Source of the DNA: Membranipora membranacea
Taxonomy: Eukaryota > Bryozoa > Gymnolaemata > Cheilostomatida > Membraniporidae
Assembly (NCBI GenBank): GCA_914767715.1
Contig: OU612074.1
Location: 261,501 to 325,500, forward strand
Reading direction: 5' to 3'
DNA: 64,000 bases
Position numbers and translations under genes: made by a program. The notes under the pieces were generated by a model that saw nothing but the letters and a program-made list of their open reading frames with translations, was not told the origin of the DNA and did not search any database. Below are positions 1-11,964 of the stretch, piece after piece (the stretch's first letter is position 1; the number at the start of each line of letters is the position of its first letter).

Positions 1-689
1 CCGGATACATTACTTTGGACAACATGTGATGATCCACAGACCCTATTATAAAGCAGAGCATTGTTAACGTTCAATTATCTGTTCACCTAAAGTTGAGATT
101 TCAAATTCTTCGTTTTGTGGCAAAATTAAAAATAAGCAAGGTCGGCTCAACCATCATGAGGGGTGTCACATATGCTGACAAAGTCTACTTACACTAAACA
201 CTTACCATCTCGAACAAATAAGTTATTTTTGTTAATTAAATAATTTGAGTTTTTTTCTCCCCTTAAACGTTTCTTATTTTCCTCATTCAATCCACAAGGT
301 TCAGTTGTTCTTGTGAAGCTTAAAGGACAAAATGTTGGTTCTGTTGTTCAGAAATATTTAGCTGGTTTACTTATTCCCAGTACCATACGCCCCTCATTGC
401 TTTCTATTGTCATTTGGGCCGAATATGTTGGCATTTATTCCTTCCACATCATTTCAAAAAACAAAAATATTTGGTTCTATAATTCAAAAGTTTTAAGCTG
501 ATTTACTAATTACCAGTAGACATAACGTATTCTTACTCACGCCAACAAATGGTAGCTGTTGTCATTGTGCCGAATATGGTGACTTTTTCCTCAGCCTTTG
601 GAGTGAGACAGACTTTGCAATTTTGACCAACATTTTGTGGAATTCATAATCGCAGTATGATAACTCGGAAACACACTTATTTGTTGCAG
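1..689. other. Left-edge intron or flank, degenerate tandem duplication
   Basis: No exon could be assigned with confidence before 690. Two diverged copies of a stretch of roughly 135-150 bases are visible, at about 348-435 and 483-583, sharing for example a phrase near 'gccgaatatg'. A short open frame at 313-501 has no ATG start and no recognisable domain. This stretch is probably intronic to the gene whose exons begin at 690. Confidence 0.4.
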
Positions 690-3600
690 ATACATTTTAT
701 GCAAGCTCACCAACCTATCATGATACCAGCCTCAGATCGATAGTATGGCTCATCCCAGATAAAGTGCTGCTCGTGGCTGATACTCTGGACAACTCACTGA
801 AGGTCGTCGATTTGGTTAAAGACTTAGTATCTACTGTCTGTGAGGGTGAGAGATATGGTTTAATACTTTATAATTGATATATTTGTTACATGATTCATCG
901 CTGTGATACTCAAACTAGTGCTGCCATTCAGAAGACAAGAAAACAGCTTCAATATTCTACGCTACTTAACCCTATTTCTTCATAACTATTGTCTCCAATT
1001 ATATTTCATATTAATCATTGTATAGCTGCCCCAATGTTACTGATTATTGTTGGCATATACACCAAGCAGTTTTCACACGACAAATATAATCTGTTTGTAA
1101 ATGTCTTTTCAAAAACTAACTCTTTTCCTTTTAATAGGATGCGGAAATGAACCAGTTCTTGGTAACTCCTCGGTCTGTATGGTCAGCCAGCCTGAGACTC
1201 TCAGTGTGATTGATGGTATCATATATGTAGGTAATACAGTGTCTGCTCAGGACTCCTCATCACATGGAGTCTATCTATCATTGAGTTACAGTAAGTTATT
1301 TGTTAAAGCTACCTTTTGCACTGGAATCAGAAATGATCTTTCTGCTCCCGAGGTCTGATCATAAATATACCATGCATCTGAAGAAATGTTCACCAACTGT
1401 AGCTGAAGAAAATTACAGTCAGAAGTGTTCGAAATTCTTTCCATGCATGTATGTACCTTTATCATTTGAAGGGGGTGTTTGAAATTTAAAAGCAGTAAAA
1501 ATTGTTAATTAAAATGCTGATGTCTAAAGCTGTTAATGAATGCATAAAAAACGATTTGTAGTTTACATAGAATATAAAATTACAAAAAGTTCATAGCAAA
1601 GTTTTTTTTAATAGTATGCTGAACATTCATGGTAGGGTCTTCCCTATGGGAATTTGGTTGAAGCCCACTGAAAATGACCTGCTACAGGGGAATTAGCAGT
1701 AAAACAAGATTTCGGATATTTATATCGTATAACAAACCTTCAGAAAATTAGCGGTTTCAGGATTTCAGAAAACCAACCTTTTGAGACATCAGGTCACATG
1801 GCGTTATGTCATCATTATACATATTATTTTGAAACAAAAAATTGTAGAATTACCATTTTTTTCTGCCTTAGCGTTCACACATCTCCTATGATCAGTTAAA
1901 CTTTATTCCACAAACCTCAGGTCATCAGGCCATCGTCCAAACTTTGATTACGTGATATTATCAAGCAGGTATCACAAAACGTGCTTGATCGTGTAGGCAT
2001 GGGAGAACAATTTTCTATCATGTGGAAAAAAAGAACAAAAAGAGACGATATTTTCTACCTCAAAATGATATCCATGGTGATTTTTAAAAAGGATAATCTA
2101 TTTCAATTACACCTTGTCAAAGTTAGGGTGACACAATTTAAATACTTTCCAAGGTCAATCATGCTACTAGTATATATATATATATATATATATACTTTTA
2201 TTGTCAGCAACAATTCATTATTTCAAATGTTTTTCATGATGTGACATAAATGGCAAAAAAAGAAAAATGATACAAACAAAGATTCAACAAAAAATAAGAC
2301 TATACCAATAAACTGAAAAAATGTTGCATTAGCCTTTTCTTAAACGTATTCAAAGTAAGAGTGCTTCTCAATGGAGAGGGTAAAATATTAAAGTTTGTTG
2401 CTATTTTGTGGTTTAAGTTGTCTAATGGAGGTTTAAGTAAGTGTGTATCTCTTCTTGGAAATCGGTGTGGTGTTGTAATAAAAAAATCAGAGATGTATGG
2501 AGGTGATAAATTATTCAGAGCCTTAAATCCCGTAATGCAATTAAAATAATTGCTCAGTATTGGAAGGGGTAAAATTTTAAGTGATGTACATAGGTCATTA
2601 GTAGGTGACAAATAAAAAGGTTTATGTTGAACATTGGCCACAATTCTCAAGGCTTTTTTTTGTTGAGTGAAAATAGGGTTTGTCATGACGCACATAAGTT
2701 GTAATATATATGGATACCATAAATGAGATAACAGTGAATAAATTGAAAATAAAATTGTTTAGCAGAATGCGTGGTCAAGTAGGGTCTGCATAGCTTAAGT
2801 AAGTTTGTATTTTTTGACACCTTATCCAAAACAGTCTCACAATGGCCATTCAATGAAAATGAGTCAGATATCTTAAAGCCAAGAAGTTCAGTTTCATGCC
2901 TTTGAAATATTTGGTTATTGTCAATTTTTAAATTTAATGATGAATCCTCCTCAAAGGAACTTAAAAAGTGTGATTTTTTTATAATTTATTCTCTCTCTTC
3001 TACCAAAGATTATTGAATGACTAATTTATTGTCATGTGATTATTTTTGCACCACTTGTTGATTGAAACAAAATCTCGATTACAAATATGAACTAACGTAG
3101 AGGGAACAGAATGGCTTGCTACAAAAACAGTGTCATCAGCATACGCATAAGAGTTCGAGGAGAGAGGTAGATTTAGTAGGTCATTTATATAAATCTGAAA
3201 TAAAGTTGGTGCCAGTATTGAACCTTGCGGAACCCCAATATTGATTTCAAGTATTGATGACACTGCACCATCAAAATGAACATACTGAGACCTGTCCTGT
3301 AGAAATGATGATAGCAACAAAACAACAAACTGGGCAGTTACTTATTGTAAGTACTGTTGAAGCTGAGCAATTCTGCTGTTATAGCAAACATTTACTGGTC
3401 CAAACAAGTACATCTCTGCTGCATGGATGACTATAGAAAGCGTGTTTTGGGTGCGTGTGTGTGAGGACGTTCTTGCAAAGTTCATGAAATACTTTTATCA
3501 AAATACTGTACTGATTAAGGGCCAAAAGATTTAATTAGAATTGGACATGGAAACTGCATTTGAATTCTCTCTCTTCTACCAAAGATTATTGAATGACTAA

Positions 3601-5053
3601 TTTATTGTCATGTGATTATTTTTGCACCACTTGTTGATTGAAACCAAATCTCGATTACAAATATGAACTAACGTAGAGGGAACAGAATGGCTTGCTACAA
3701 AAACAGTGTCATCAGCATACGCATAAGAGTTCGAGGAGAGAGGTAGATTTAGTAGGTCATCTATATAAATCTGAAATAAAGTCGGTGCCAGTATTGAACC
3801 TTGCGGAACCCCAATATTGATGTCAAGTATTGACGACACTGCACCATCAAAATGAATATACTGAGACCTGTCCTGTAGAAATGATGATAGCAACAAAACT
3901 GCCTTGTTCTCAAAATTAAAGTTCTGTAGTTTATTTTTTAATATTTGGTGATCAACACAATCAAATGCCTTGCAGAAATCAATAAACAGAAAAATACTCT
4001 TCCTTTGTTTGAGTTTCTCAGAAGAATAGTCAGAAATAATTTTGTGAACGGCGTCGCTGCATGAATGTGCAGTGCGAAAACCGGACTGTGATGAAGATAT
4101 TAGATGGTTTTCATTCAAAAATATCTGAATATTAATATTTAAATGTTTTTCAAATATCTTCGAAAGAACGGGTAAAACTGATATAGGTCTATAGTTTCCT
4201 GGGTCATCTTTTGACCCTGACTTAAAAATAGGGGTTACGCGAGCAATTTTCCAGACTTTTGGAAATACTCCTTCATCTAAAATTCTATTGAAAATATCTG
4301 TGATAGTATATCTGTGATAGTATCTGTGATAGTGAAAATATCTGTGATAGTAGCTGAGCATCTAAAAATAAATACACTCCATTCCGGAGATATCAACTTT
4401 GGATTATTTTATAATCAAACTAGACTAATAGCTAAAACTTGAATGAAACAGAACAATTCTCAATAGTTTCATATCATCATATCCTATTTTTTCCTGCTAT
4501 TTCATTATTCAGGTCAACCCATTTGCAAACTGCCCACACATGAGGATACAAACCTTCTGGTGATAGATACACAAATAGAGTATACGTATGGGGAGACTAT
4601 CCAGTACAGCTGTAAAGAAGGCTTTGAGTTATCAACTCTCTATGAGAGCAGCCGATGTGTGGAACAGAAAGATGTTAGCGAGAAACTAGCTGGAGTTTGG
4701 GAGAAGCCTATCCCGAAGTGTCAGGTAAGCGGTACACTAATTTTGTTTATCTCAGTAAAAAAGTATCAATAAGTTTTTTTCAATATTAATATCGACCATA
4801 GGCATTCAGCTAATTTACATTTCGACATTAACCGTGTTGTTCCTCTCCGTTGGAAGCTTACCCCACTTTGGTTGATCTGAAATAAATCATTATTATTTTG
4901 TAGCCGGGTCCTACTGATGAAATTATTCACAGAACTGGAGGGCATCCCGTGCTAACCGGAGCTGCTTCCAATGGTTTCCTGATAAGATTCGACCAGCTGT
5001 TGATAATCTGTGTTTTATTTATTTTATTTGTTTTCAAACCATTGTTTAAATAA
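690..5053 (+). CDS. Membrane protein with propeller-like segment and one CCP/sushi domain (3' part of gene)
   Basis: Four exons join in phase: 690-845, 1138-1290, 4513-4724 and 4904-5053 (stop TAA); all junctions are AG/GT. The first two encode a beta-rich segment with repeat-like strings (VWLIPDKVLLVADTLDNS, then TLSVIDGIIYVGNTVSA), reminiscent of a beta-propeller ectodomain; that assignment is inference. The third exon is a CCP (sushi) domain with four cysteines: PICKLP, IQYSCKEGF, SSRC and a closing GVWEKPIPKC. The last exon ends in about 17 hydrophobic residues (LLIICVLFILFVF) and a very short tail, so it is either a transmembrane anchor or a GPI signal. The 3.2 kb intron before the CCP exon has been invaded by LINE fragments. 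The 5' exons lie left of the window. A role in surface recognition or complement-like binding is inference from the domains and the neighbouring lectins. Confidence 0.65.
2275..3330 (-). mobile_element. Non-LTR retrotransposon fragment (RT C-terminal part and 3' end), disrupted
   Basis: On the minus strand, 3021-3320 encodes reverse transcriptase with GVPQGSILAPTLF and the catalytic YADD box (YAYADDTVF). Downstream, 2300-2695 encodes a typical LINE C-terminus (QQKKALRIVANVQ). A 31-bp foreign piece at about 2,994-3,024 separates the two and breaks the frame. The element is 5'-truncated and dead. It lies in the intron before the CCP exon and is absent from the sister unit, so it arrived after the duplication. 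Confidence 0.8.
3325..3599. repeat. Misplaced copy of host sequence from 5,525-5,812, wedged between two LINE pieces
   Basis: About 270 bases here match 5,525-5,812 almost base for base, including the tail 'accaaagattattgaatgac'. The version at 5.5 kb has a diverged homologue in unit 2 (13,490-13,735), so 5.5 kb is the original position and 3.3 kb the derived one. Both ends abut LINE reverse transcriptase sequence. Confidence 0.75.
3597..4350 (-). mobile_element. Non-LTR retrotransposon fragment (reverse transcriptase)
   Basis: The 254-codon minus frame carries reverse transcriptase blocks in order: YRPISVLPVLSKIFEK, a QSGFR motif, the FIDFCKAFDCVDH catalytic block, GVPQGSILAPTLF, and YADD. 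The 3' 300 bp duplicate 3021-3320 with only a few differences. The 5' end dissolves into short repeats of 'atatctgtgatagt' near 4,290-4,345. No endonuclease domain is present. The family looks jockey/CR1-like, but I cannot name the clade without a search. Confidence 0.85.
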
Positions 5054-6663
5054 TTTTGTTTGTAATGATGCTTAGCTCTAACCTGAAATATAGTTTTATT
5101 TCCAGCCTGTTCTACTGTGTTACAATCACTCTAGCTGCCTATAGCTGTTGTCAGATACTTGTATGACCAGCTTGTAATGTTATGAGATTCTAGGGATTCA
5201 GCATAATGCTTGGTATGCTAATAAAACAGGGTATGTTGGAGTTCAAAAGTTTTTTATAATTGCTGTGCCAAAATAGATGTAACTGTATCTGTGGCATTAT
5301 GAAACAGGTGTTTGTAGTTGTATAGTTCTGCAGCATGTATACTCCTAGGCATTTCATAATGGATTTCTCTGTCTGCATCAACTCACATTAATAAATCAGT
5401 GACCTATTACTAGTGTCATCATATCTTGGTGGACTCCAGGATCAGAATTAACTATAGACGTAACAAAAATGCAAGCAAACTTCTGTGTCACACTCTGCCG
5501 CCCTGACAGTAAGTTATAAAGAGACAACAAACTGGACAGTTACTTAACTATTACTCATTGTGAGTACTGTTGAAGCTGAGCAATTCTGCTGTTATAGCAA
5601 ACATTTACTGGTCCAAACAAGTACATCTCTGCTGCATGGATGACTATAGAAAGCGTGTTTTGGGTGCGTGTGTGTGAGGATGTTCTTGCAAAGTTCATGA
5701 AATACTTTTTTCAAAATATTGTACTGATTAAGGGCCAAAAGATTTAATTAGAATTGGACATGGAAACTGCATTTGAATTCTCTCTCTTCTACCAAAGATT
5801 ATTGAATGACTATTGTTTGATGTCTCATAGCCGAATGCACTTGAATTGCACGAAGTTTACTCAATGACTTTTCTATCATCACCAGTTTTCTAAGTGGACT
5901 TTTTTCTTTGTGGGAACTCTACTCTCTGGGTCGGCAGCAGCCAAAATGGCCACAATACAGCCGCAGGGAATTTTTTTGCAATATCTTATGTTAAATTATG
6001 CGAATCCATGCTGTTGAGCATAGCATATATGCAGATATATAGAACTGTATACGTATAATTTGTAATATGATTGAAATCTGGTCAAATTATTTCCACACTG
6101 TTTTAAGTACAGAGTTTAGTGGGGACTGTGTTCTAAGCGTTCCCCCTAAATATTTCTTTGTGGGAACTCTGTTCCTTGAAACTGTTCAATTTGGCGTATT
6201 CTGCTTTCTAATTTCCCGATGGATTGACAATAAAAGCAATCAGTAGCAGGCTTGTATCTCTAAAATCGAAGGCATCAGAAAAATCCAATTATTTTCCAGC
6301 AATGTAATCAACGAGGAATGTCACATTTAAGATTTTTATCTCAACATGTGATTTAAAACTACTCAGTGGCCACTCATAATGGCCGAGGTAGTGAAGCAAA
6401 AAAGAAACAGTTGTCAAGCTGCAAACTGCTGGCCTAACTTGTTTCAAAATCTCAAAGCAAATTGAAATTACTGAATAAATGTTTTATTGATTTCAATTTG
6501 AGCAAAGAACCACAAAAATTCAAAATCATTTATTTGGTAACTGATTGCGTTTATTTTCAAGGTACTTGCCTATCTAAGATGTTAAGACCTATATTGAATT
6601 TTGAGCTGTACAAGCCTGATTCATTAGCTTCAAAACCAGGTGATCAGGCAGTTCTAAAATGAT
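5054..6663. other. Convergent intergenic region between CCP gene and lectin 1
   Basis: This region holds the 3' flanks of two convergent genes. A plus-strand AATAAA lies near 5,219 and another near 5,391, either suitable for the CCP gene. A minus-strand polyadenylation signal (TTTATT on plus) lies near 6,483, about 180 bases past the lectin stop. Bases 5,525-5,812 are the source of the misplaced copy at 3,325-3,599. I see no further gene. Confidence 0.4.
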
Positions 6664-9600
6664 CTATGATCTACTGGAGTCTCTTGTGGCCCTGTGTCCA
6701 CTCCTCTTAATCTTGCCATAGGCTTTTAATGATCCCATACTGGCCCTAGACAGCTCCGGCCTCAGGCTAACCCCGGAGCAATTTGGGCTTGAAACTGGAT
6801 GACCCTTTTTCATTTTCACTGCAGAGTTTATTTTCCCCAAATTGTTGCCAATCAAACCATCCGGGACACCATAGGCTCTCAGATAATTCAAGTCATTGGA
6901 ATGTTTGTCCGAGGCATACTGCTGTATAGCAACACTCGGCATCGTGTTATTGTTATAAGGCAGCTGTGTGCTGGGTTGTTGATAGTCGAAGCGTGCAGAC
7001 TGCATGTTGCCATACTGATAGTGAGACCCTCCATATGGATATAGCTGCTGCGTGCTGAATGCGTAGTCAATTTGGGGAAGCCGGTATTTCAACTTTTGCT
7101 GTGTGCTTGTAATATCTTGCTTCGATGACCCACTAATTGCCAAAGATTGTGCATTGGGTTGAAGTGTTGTTCCAGGAACTGGCTGTGGTGTGGTTCTGTT
7201 TTCAGTTGATGATGTTTTAGCATTGGCTTGTTTCAATGACATGACTTTTGAGATTCTTCCCTTAGAGCCTTGGTGAGGATACGTAGCAGGAGATGTCACT
7301 CCACCTTTTGAAGTTGCGGCCCCACTTTTTCCACTAACCGATTCACCATATAACACATTAGTGTGTACTTGGTCTGTATAAAGAGTTTTGCAACTTATCC
7401 CTCGCATTATTGGATGGGATGAAAAGTCTGTCGTCAAAGATTGCCGGTTGTACTTATGGTGAATCAATCCAAACCAGCTACCTTCATGCCGTATTCCTGC
7501 TTTCTTTTGATGCCATGTGTAAACTGTGATTATCAATATAATAGATGTAATAGCGAAAAATGTTGTTAAAGCCAGAGCTATCACCTTTTTGTCTTGATTT
7601 TCTGGCCCAATTGTAGTTGTACTGTGCTTTCTGGTAGTTGTAGTTGAGGTAGTTGGAGTTCTTAGTTTTGTTGTGGGTAAAGTTGTGGTTGATGTGGTTG
7701 TGGATGTTGTTGTTGTGGGGGTTGTCGTTGTTGTGGGTGTGGTCGTTGTTGTGGGTGTTGTTGTTGTTGTGGGTGTTGTCGTTGTTGTGGGTGTTGTCGT
7801 TGTTGTGGGTGTTGTCGTTGTTGTGGGTGTTGTAGTTGTCGGATTTGGTTCTAAAAACATTTAATAAATTATCAAATGTGATAAGTCATAACAAGTGTAA
7901 CCAAATATTTCACTTCAACAGTGTCAGAGAACATCTCTGGCTCTGTAAAGCATATAAGTCAGCAAGAATTCGGGAATATTAGAAAGTGTCTGGTTCAATA
8001 CATTGGAAACATAAATTTACAATAGACATTTATTACAATTCAACATAGCCTCTGAAGCCTGAAATACTCTTATGCACACACACCAGAAAACAGCACAGTT
8101 GAAATGTGATGAATGCAATTTATTGTAAACCCACCTTGCTCACATCCAAACCTATATGAATTTACAATCGAACAATATTTCACATGCCATTTGTAGCCGG
8201 TGCTTTTATGCATGATCACACAATCTCCGGACGTAATCGACTCAAAATAACTCCAGCTGTATGATGCCCCTTGCGATAAAGAAAATATCAATCGTACTTT
8301 TCAATACACTTTAATATTCAAACTGTCAGACTGCGTCACGAGAATAAGTATTCAAGTTAAAGACTACCCAAAGACCAAAGCATGCTATAGTCAGGCAGTT
8401 ACTTATGATACAGTTTTGCCAGATTTGCATGGTAAAGATGTTAAATGCTCTACTTGACATGAATAATTGATGGTGGATCCATAAGGTAAGGTAACTCCCA
8501 TTCTCCGCATTATGATGTCACAAATGCCTGGAAGTTCTCGTTATTTGTATAACGCTTCCCAGATGCTGTGACATCATGCACAAACACAAGCAGAGACTGG
8601 GAGTTACCTTCCCTTATGGAAGGCACTTTTCGCCACCATCAATCATTCATGCCAAGTAGAGCATTGAATTTTTTTACCATGCAAATCGACAAAACTTCAT
8701 AATAAGTAACTGCCTGACTATAACATGCTTTGGTCTTTGGGTAGTCTTTAAGAAATAAAATTAGTTTAAGATGAGGCTGGCAATGGTGTTGACAGTCATT
8801 TGTCTGCCTTTGCAGAGGTGATTTTTAGAGTTATTCTTGTATGCTCAAGTTAGTATCTCCCTTAACAGGATATGTCTGGCTGGTCTTAACTCACACATGT
8901 TTCTCCCAACTGACCTGAATGCCATTGAAAGTGTCCCTCACTTTCCTTGTCATCGAGACCTATCCAGAAGCCATTATAGTGTGCAGAATGGATCCTATTA
9001 GATATAAAAGTCTGTGCAGCTGGGCTGTCTACCTGTAAATTGGTGTACCATAACAATGTTTATGTCAAATATAATATATTTGTATCCATTTCATACACAA
9101 AGATAGCGCTAACAATAGCAATTTTTTTTAATCAATAAAATAATGGCATACCACACTGCTCACAGATCAATTATGAGTCTATCTGTACCGTTTAGATAGT
9201 GCCACAAAGCAAATGGTAGTTTGGAAGCATAATCTTTTAGTTTAGTCTTTTAGTATGGTCAAGACCACAAACATTACGGTATCTTATTTTATTATTCATC
9301 ATCATATGAATCAATAAAACCTAATTTAAGATCCCAATCTACAGATTATGTCCAGCTGCGCATGATCGTATTATTTAATTATATTTTTTCCAATATATAA
9401 TTATTGAGTTACATAACTCACAAAATTTTACTGAATGTGAAATAATACCAGTCTAGAAGTTAAGAAGTTTGCTCTAACAACATGATCATCTTATATAGTG
9501 ATATATACAAAACTTACAGCGATGAGATATGCACTTTTTCGGGTACAGACATTCCGGGCTTTGTACCAGTTTAATTCCTCACTAAGCTGAAACCAGTAGC

Positions 9601-10087
9601 ATTTGTTCAGGCTTGCCTGATAGGTGAAATCACTTCCTGGACATCGACCAGCTGCAAAAGATTATAATAAGTTGATGTAGATAGCTGCTAGATAGTTGGT
9701 AATATCTTAAATGGTCGACAGATTCTTCTAAGTTGAATAAATACATGATTCCAAGCTTGAGGAAGGCATCCCAGTGTCAGGTTTTAGTAGTCTTGGTGCA
9801 TTCAAGCTCGTGGCTCTATGTACTAATATTGATCAAGGGCCATCCAATATATTGTATTGTATTTGGGATTGCTGTTTAGGCCTTCTATACTTAACTTACC
9901 AGTCCATAGTCACTGAAATTTACAACCTCATCACCAATATATTTGATCAATTTTGTAATGTACTCCTATGTTAATAGAATTCCTCGTCCTGATAAATTTG
10001 CTTTATTCTTTTCTGGCCCCTCATCAACTCACCTGATACAACCTGTATAATAGATATTGCAAGAAAAATTTGGTTTGCCACAAACAT
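6664..10087 (-). CDS. Membrane C-type lectin with Thr/Pro mucin stalk, paralog 1
   Basis: Five exons join in phase: 10087-10033, 9651-9518, 9032-8915, 8269-8135 and 7850-6664, giving 542 residues. Exon 1 encodes a signal peptide (MFVANQIFLAISIIQVVS). Exons 2-4 encode one C-type lectin domain: opening RCPG, ASLNKCYWF, FWIGLDDKESEG, then DCVIM and FGCEQ, with six cysteines as in long-form domains. The calcium and sugar motifs EPN/QPD and WND are absent, so calcium-dependent sugar binding is doubtful. Exon 5 encodes repeated TTTTP blocks (an O-glycosylation-type stalk), a transmembrane helix (ALTTFFAITSIILIITVY), and a cytoplasmic tail of about 240 residues with SWFGLIHHK and NDLNYLRAYGVPDGLIG. 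The predicted product is a type I surface receptor. Ligand and signalling role are unknown. Confidence 0.85.
8357..8751. mobile_element. 387-bp foldback MITE flanked by TTAA
   Basis: Bases 8361-8747 form one long inverted repeat. The left arm beginning AGACTACCCAAAGACC is mirrored at the right end over about 170 bases with few mismatches. TTAA lies at both borders (8357-8360 and 8748-8751), the target site used by piggyBac-type elements. There is no coding capacity. It sits in intron 3 of lectin 1, and the same intron of lectin 2 (16,045-16,374) has no copy. Confidence 0.8.
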
Positions 10088-10270
10088 TCTCCATACCAAA
10101 GAGCTTCTAGTTGACTTAGTCAGCTATTCATTCTGAGATGAATAATCTTTGCTCTCTGGATAACTCAACAGAAGGCTGACCGCTAACAGGAAGTTTGAGC
10201 AGCTTCATTGTGAAATAATACAGGTATGCACTCAGCTGTCTAGGAACACTGTTCACTTCATCACTGACTA
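10088..10270 (-). promoter_or_regulatory. Conserved 5' flank of lectin 1
   Basis: This flank is conserved with 23,941-24,120 upstream of lectin 2, including a block around 'ctgaccgctaacaggaa'. It lies directly upstream of the signal-peptide exon, so it probably holds the 5' UTR and core promoter. No clear TATA box was seen. Confidence 0.4.
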
Positions 10271-11964
10271 TCAAAACGGATACACAAATATGAGATTACA
10301 GCAACAACATACAGCAACAAGAATTGATGACTGTGAACCGAAATTCAGATGATGGAAAGAATCTAACATGATTACTAATTTTCTGAAATTGAAATTGAAA
10401 TTTGGCTTTCTGTGTCTGGCAATTAATTTGCAGCTTGCCTTTTATATATGCCTACCAAGCTTTGTTAACCAACATGTCAATGGTAATCCAGTCAACTGAG
10501 AGTGAGAAACAACGTGATTTTGAATTCAATTAATTCAGCAGAGTAAAATAAAATGAATTAACAGAATTATTGCAGTAAAATATTTCTTGATCCAACCCAT
10601 CAGTTCTCAGAACAGCCTTCCAAGGCTAAAATAAATTGGTACTTCTACTTGCTAATATTAATTTATGATATTGGCAATATGAACAAGATTACAGCAGAAA
10701 AATTTCAAGGAAGGTGGCTATAATTGATCTATCTTACATTCTGGACATTACAGTCGATACCCCCATCATTTACTTAGAATGTCTGAGAAAAATGTTGCTG
10801 GTACACATACTCTTCTTTTGTTCAAAAGTGAAGTTGCCTTGCATGATATAAAAAATAGTTTTGTTGACACAAATGCGCATCAAGATTCATGGTACTGCGG
10901 TATAAAAGTTTCATGATCGATATTGTAACTGCAATATCCAATTCTTTGTGTGAGTGTCAACTAGGGAGTCTATATCATATTTCAGTTCTATTGCTAGTGA
11001 ATATGCATCTCTAAATATATATATATATATATGCATACGTACACATCGACGCTCTTATCCCGTTGGTAAATGGCAGGATAAGAGAACTGGAAGAAGGTAC
11101 AGTACGCAATAAAAATTTTAAAAAGCATGCACCTTGAGGTTGGTACTAGGATACAAAAAGTTTTTAACTATGTTCATCCTTATGCAGCTAAATCTATGGA
11201 ACCCAAGTCAGACAATTCATATGAGCAACTAAATGCATTCAGGAACGAAGACATGCCAACAGCTGGACAAGGAAGTTTGCTATAATCGCTTTAATATTGA
11301 GATATTTATATATAACCAGCAACATTTTGTCATACACAGAACATTCATCAATTCAAATTCTTTATGGGAAATTATTTTAGGAATAACAAGGGTGTTGATG
11401 AGGTCACTAAGATGACAGTTCTCCTCAGAATGATTGCTTAGCGCTTGATAAAAGTTTAATCTTGATGGGAAGTGAACTTGCAGTGATACTTGTATCAGGT
11501 TATTGGACTTTCAGGTCATAGTTGCCATAGTAAGAATTTTGTTCACCTGATAAATACATTAGGGTAATTGGGTGATTCTCTGTACAAGATAGTGATGTTG
11601 ACGATTTTACTCCTATCTCTCACAACTTAAATGAACATTTGAATTATTGATCTTCACCTGAAACAGAATAATTCACTGACCGGGAAGTCTACGAAATACC
11701 TAGAGATTCTGGTATTATATCTTCCTCAGTGCACCTGCAAGTGAGTAGATCACAAAATCAATCTCTCATCTTTGATCCAAGTTAACACAAAATGCACTAA
11801 AATCAGGAATGACCGTTCTGTTGCTGGCTGCCTGATTATAATCTTATCTACACATTGTTCACAGTCTGCTGTTATAGAAGAGTGCAGACAGATGATTAAT
11901 ACCCCGAAAATTGATTGTGAGAGATGTCCGAAGCAAAAAAAAGGAATAAGTTTTTTTGGTTACA
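10271..11964. other. Intergenic spacer between duplication units
   Basis: This is AT-rich sequence with a short (TA)n run near 11,016-11,032. The short open frames have no recognisable domain, no good start context and no paralogous support. I see no gene. Confidence 0.45.

Larger units (their letters stand above)
1615..10270. repeat. Segmental duplication, unit 1 (CCP 3' exons plus lectin 1)
   Basis: This stretch is colinear with 11,965-24,120. Shared landmarks are noncoding sequence near 1,630-2,100 (12,000-12,440), the CCP exons at 4,513-5,053 (12,560-13,019), sequence at 5,525-5,812 (13,490-13,735), the five lectin exons, and the lectin 5' flank at 10,090-10,260. Identity varies by region. 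Large differences come from later transposon insertions in one unit or the other. End points are approximate. Confidence 0.7.

Noticed and set aside
2275-4350. A complete, active LINE
   Set aside because: No endonuclease, truncated 5' end, internal rearrangement and broken frames.
7653-7864. Val/Leu-rich plus-strand frames that look like membrane segments
   Set aside because: They are the antisense of the Thr/Pro stalk codons of lectin 1; the same applies at 15,330-15,542.
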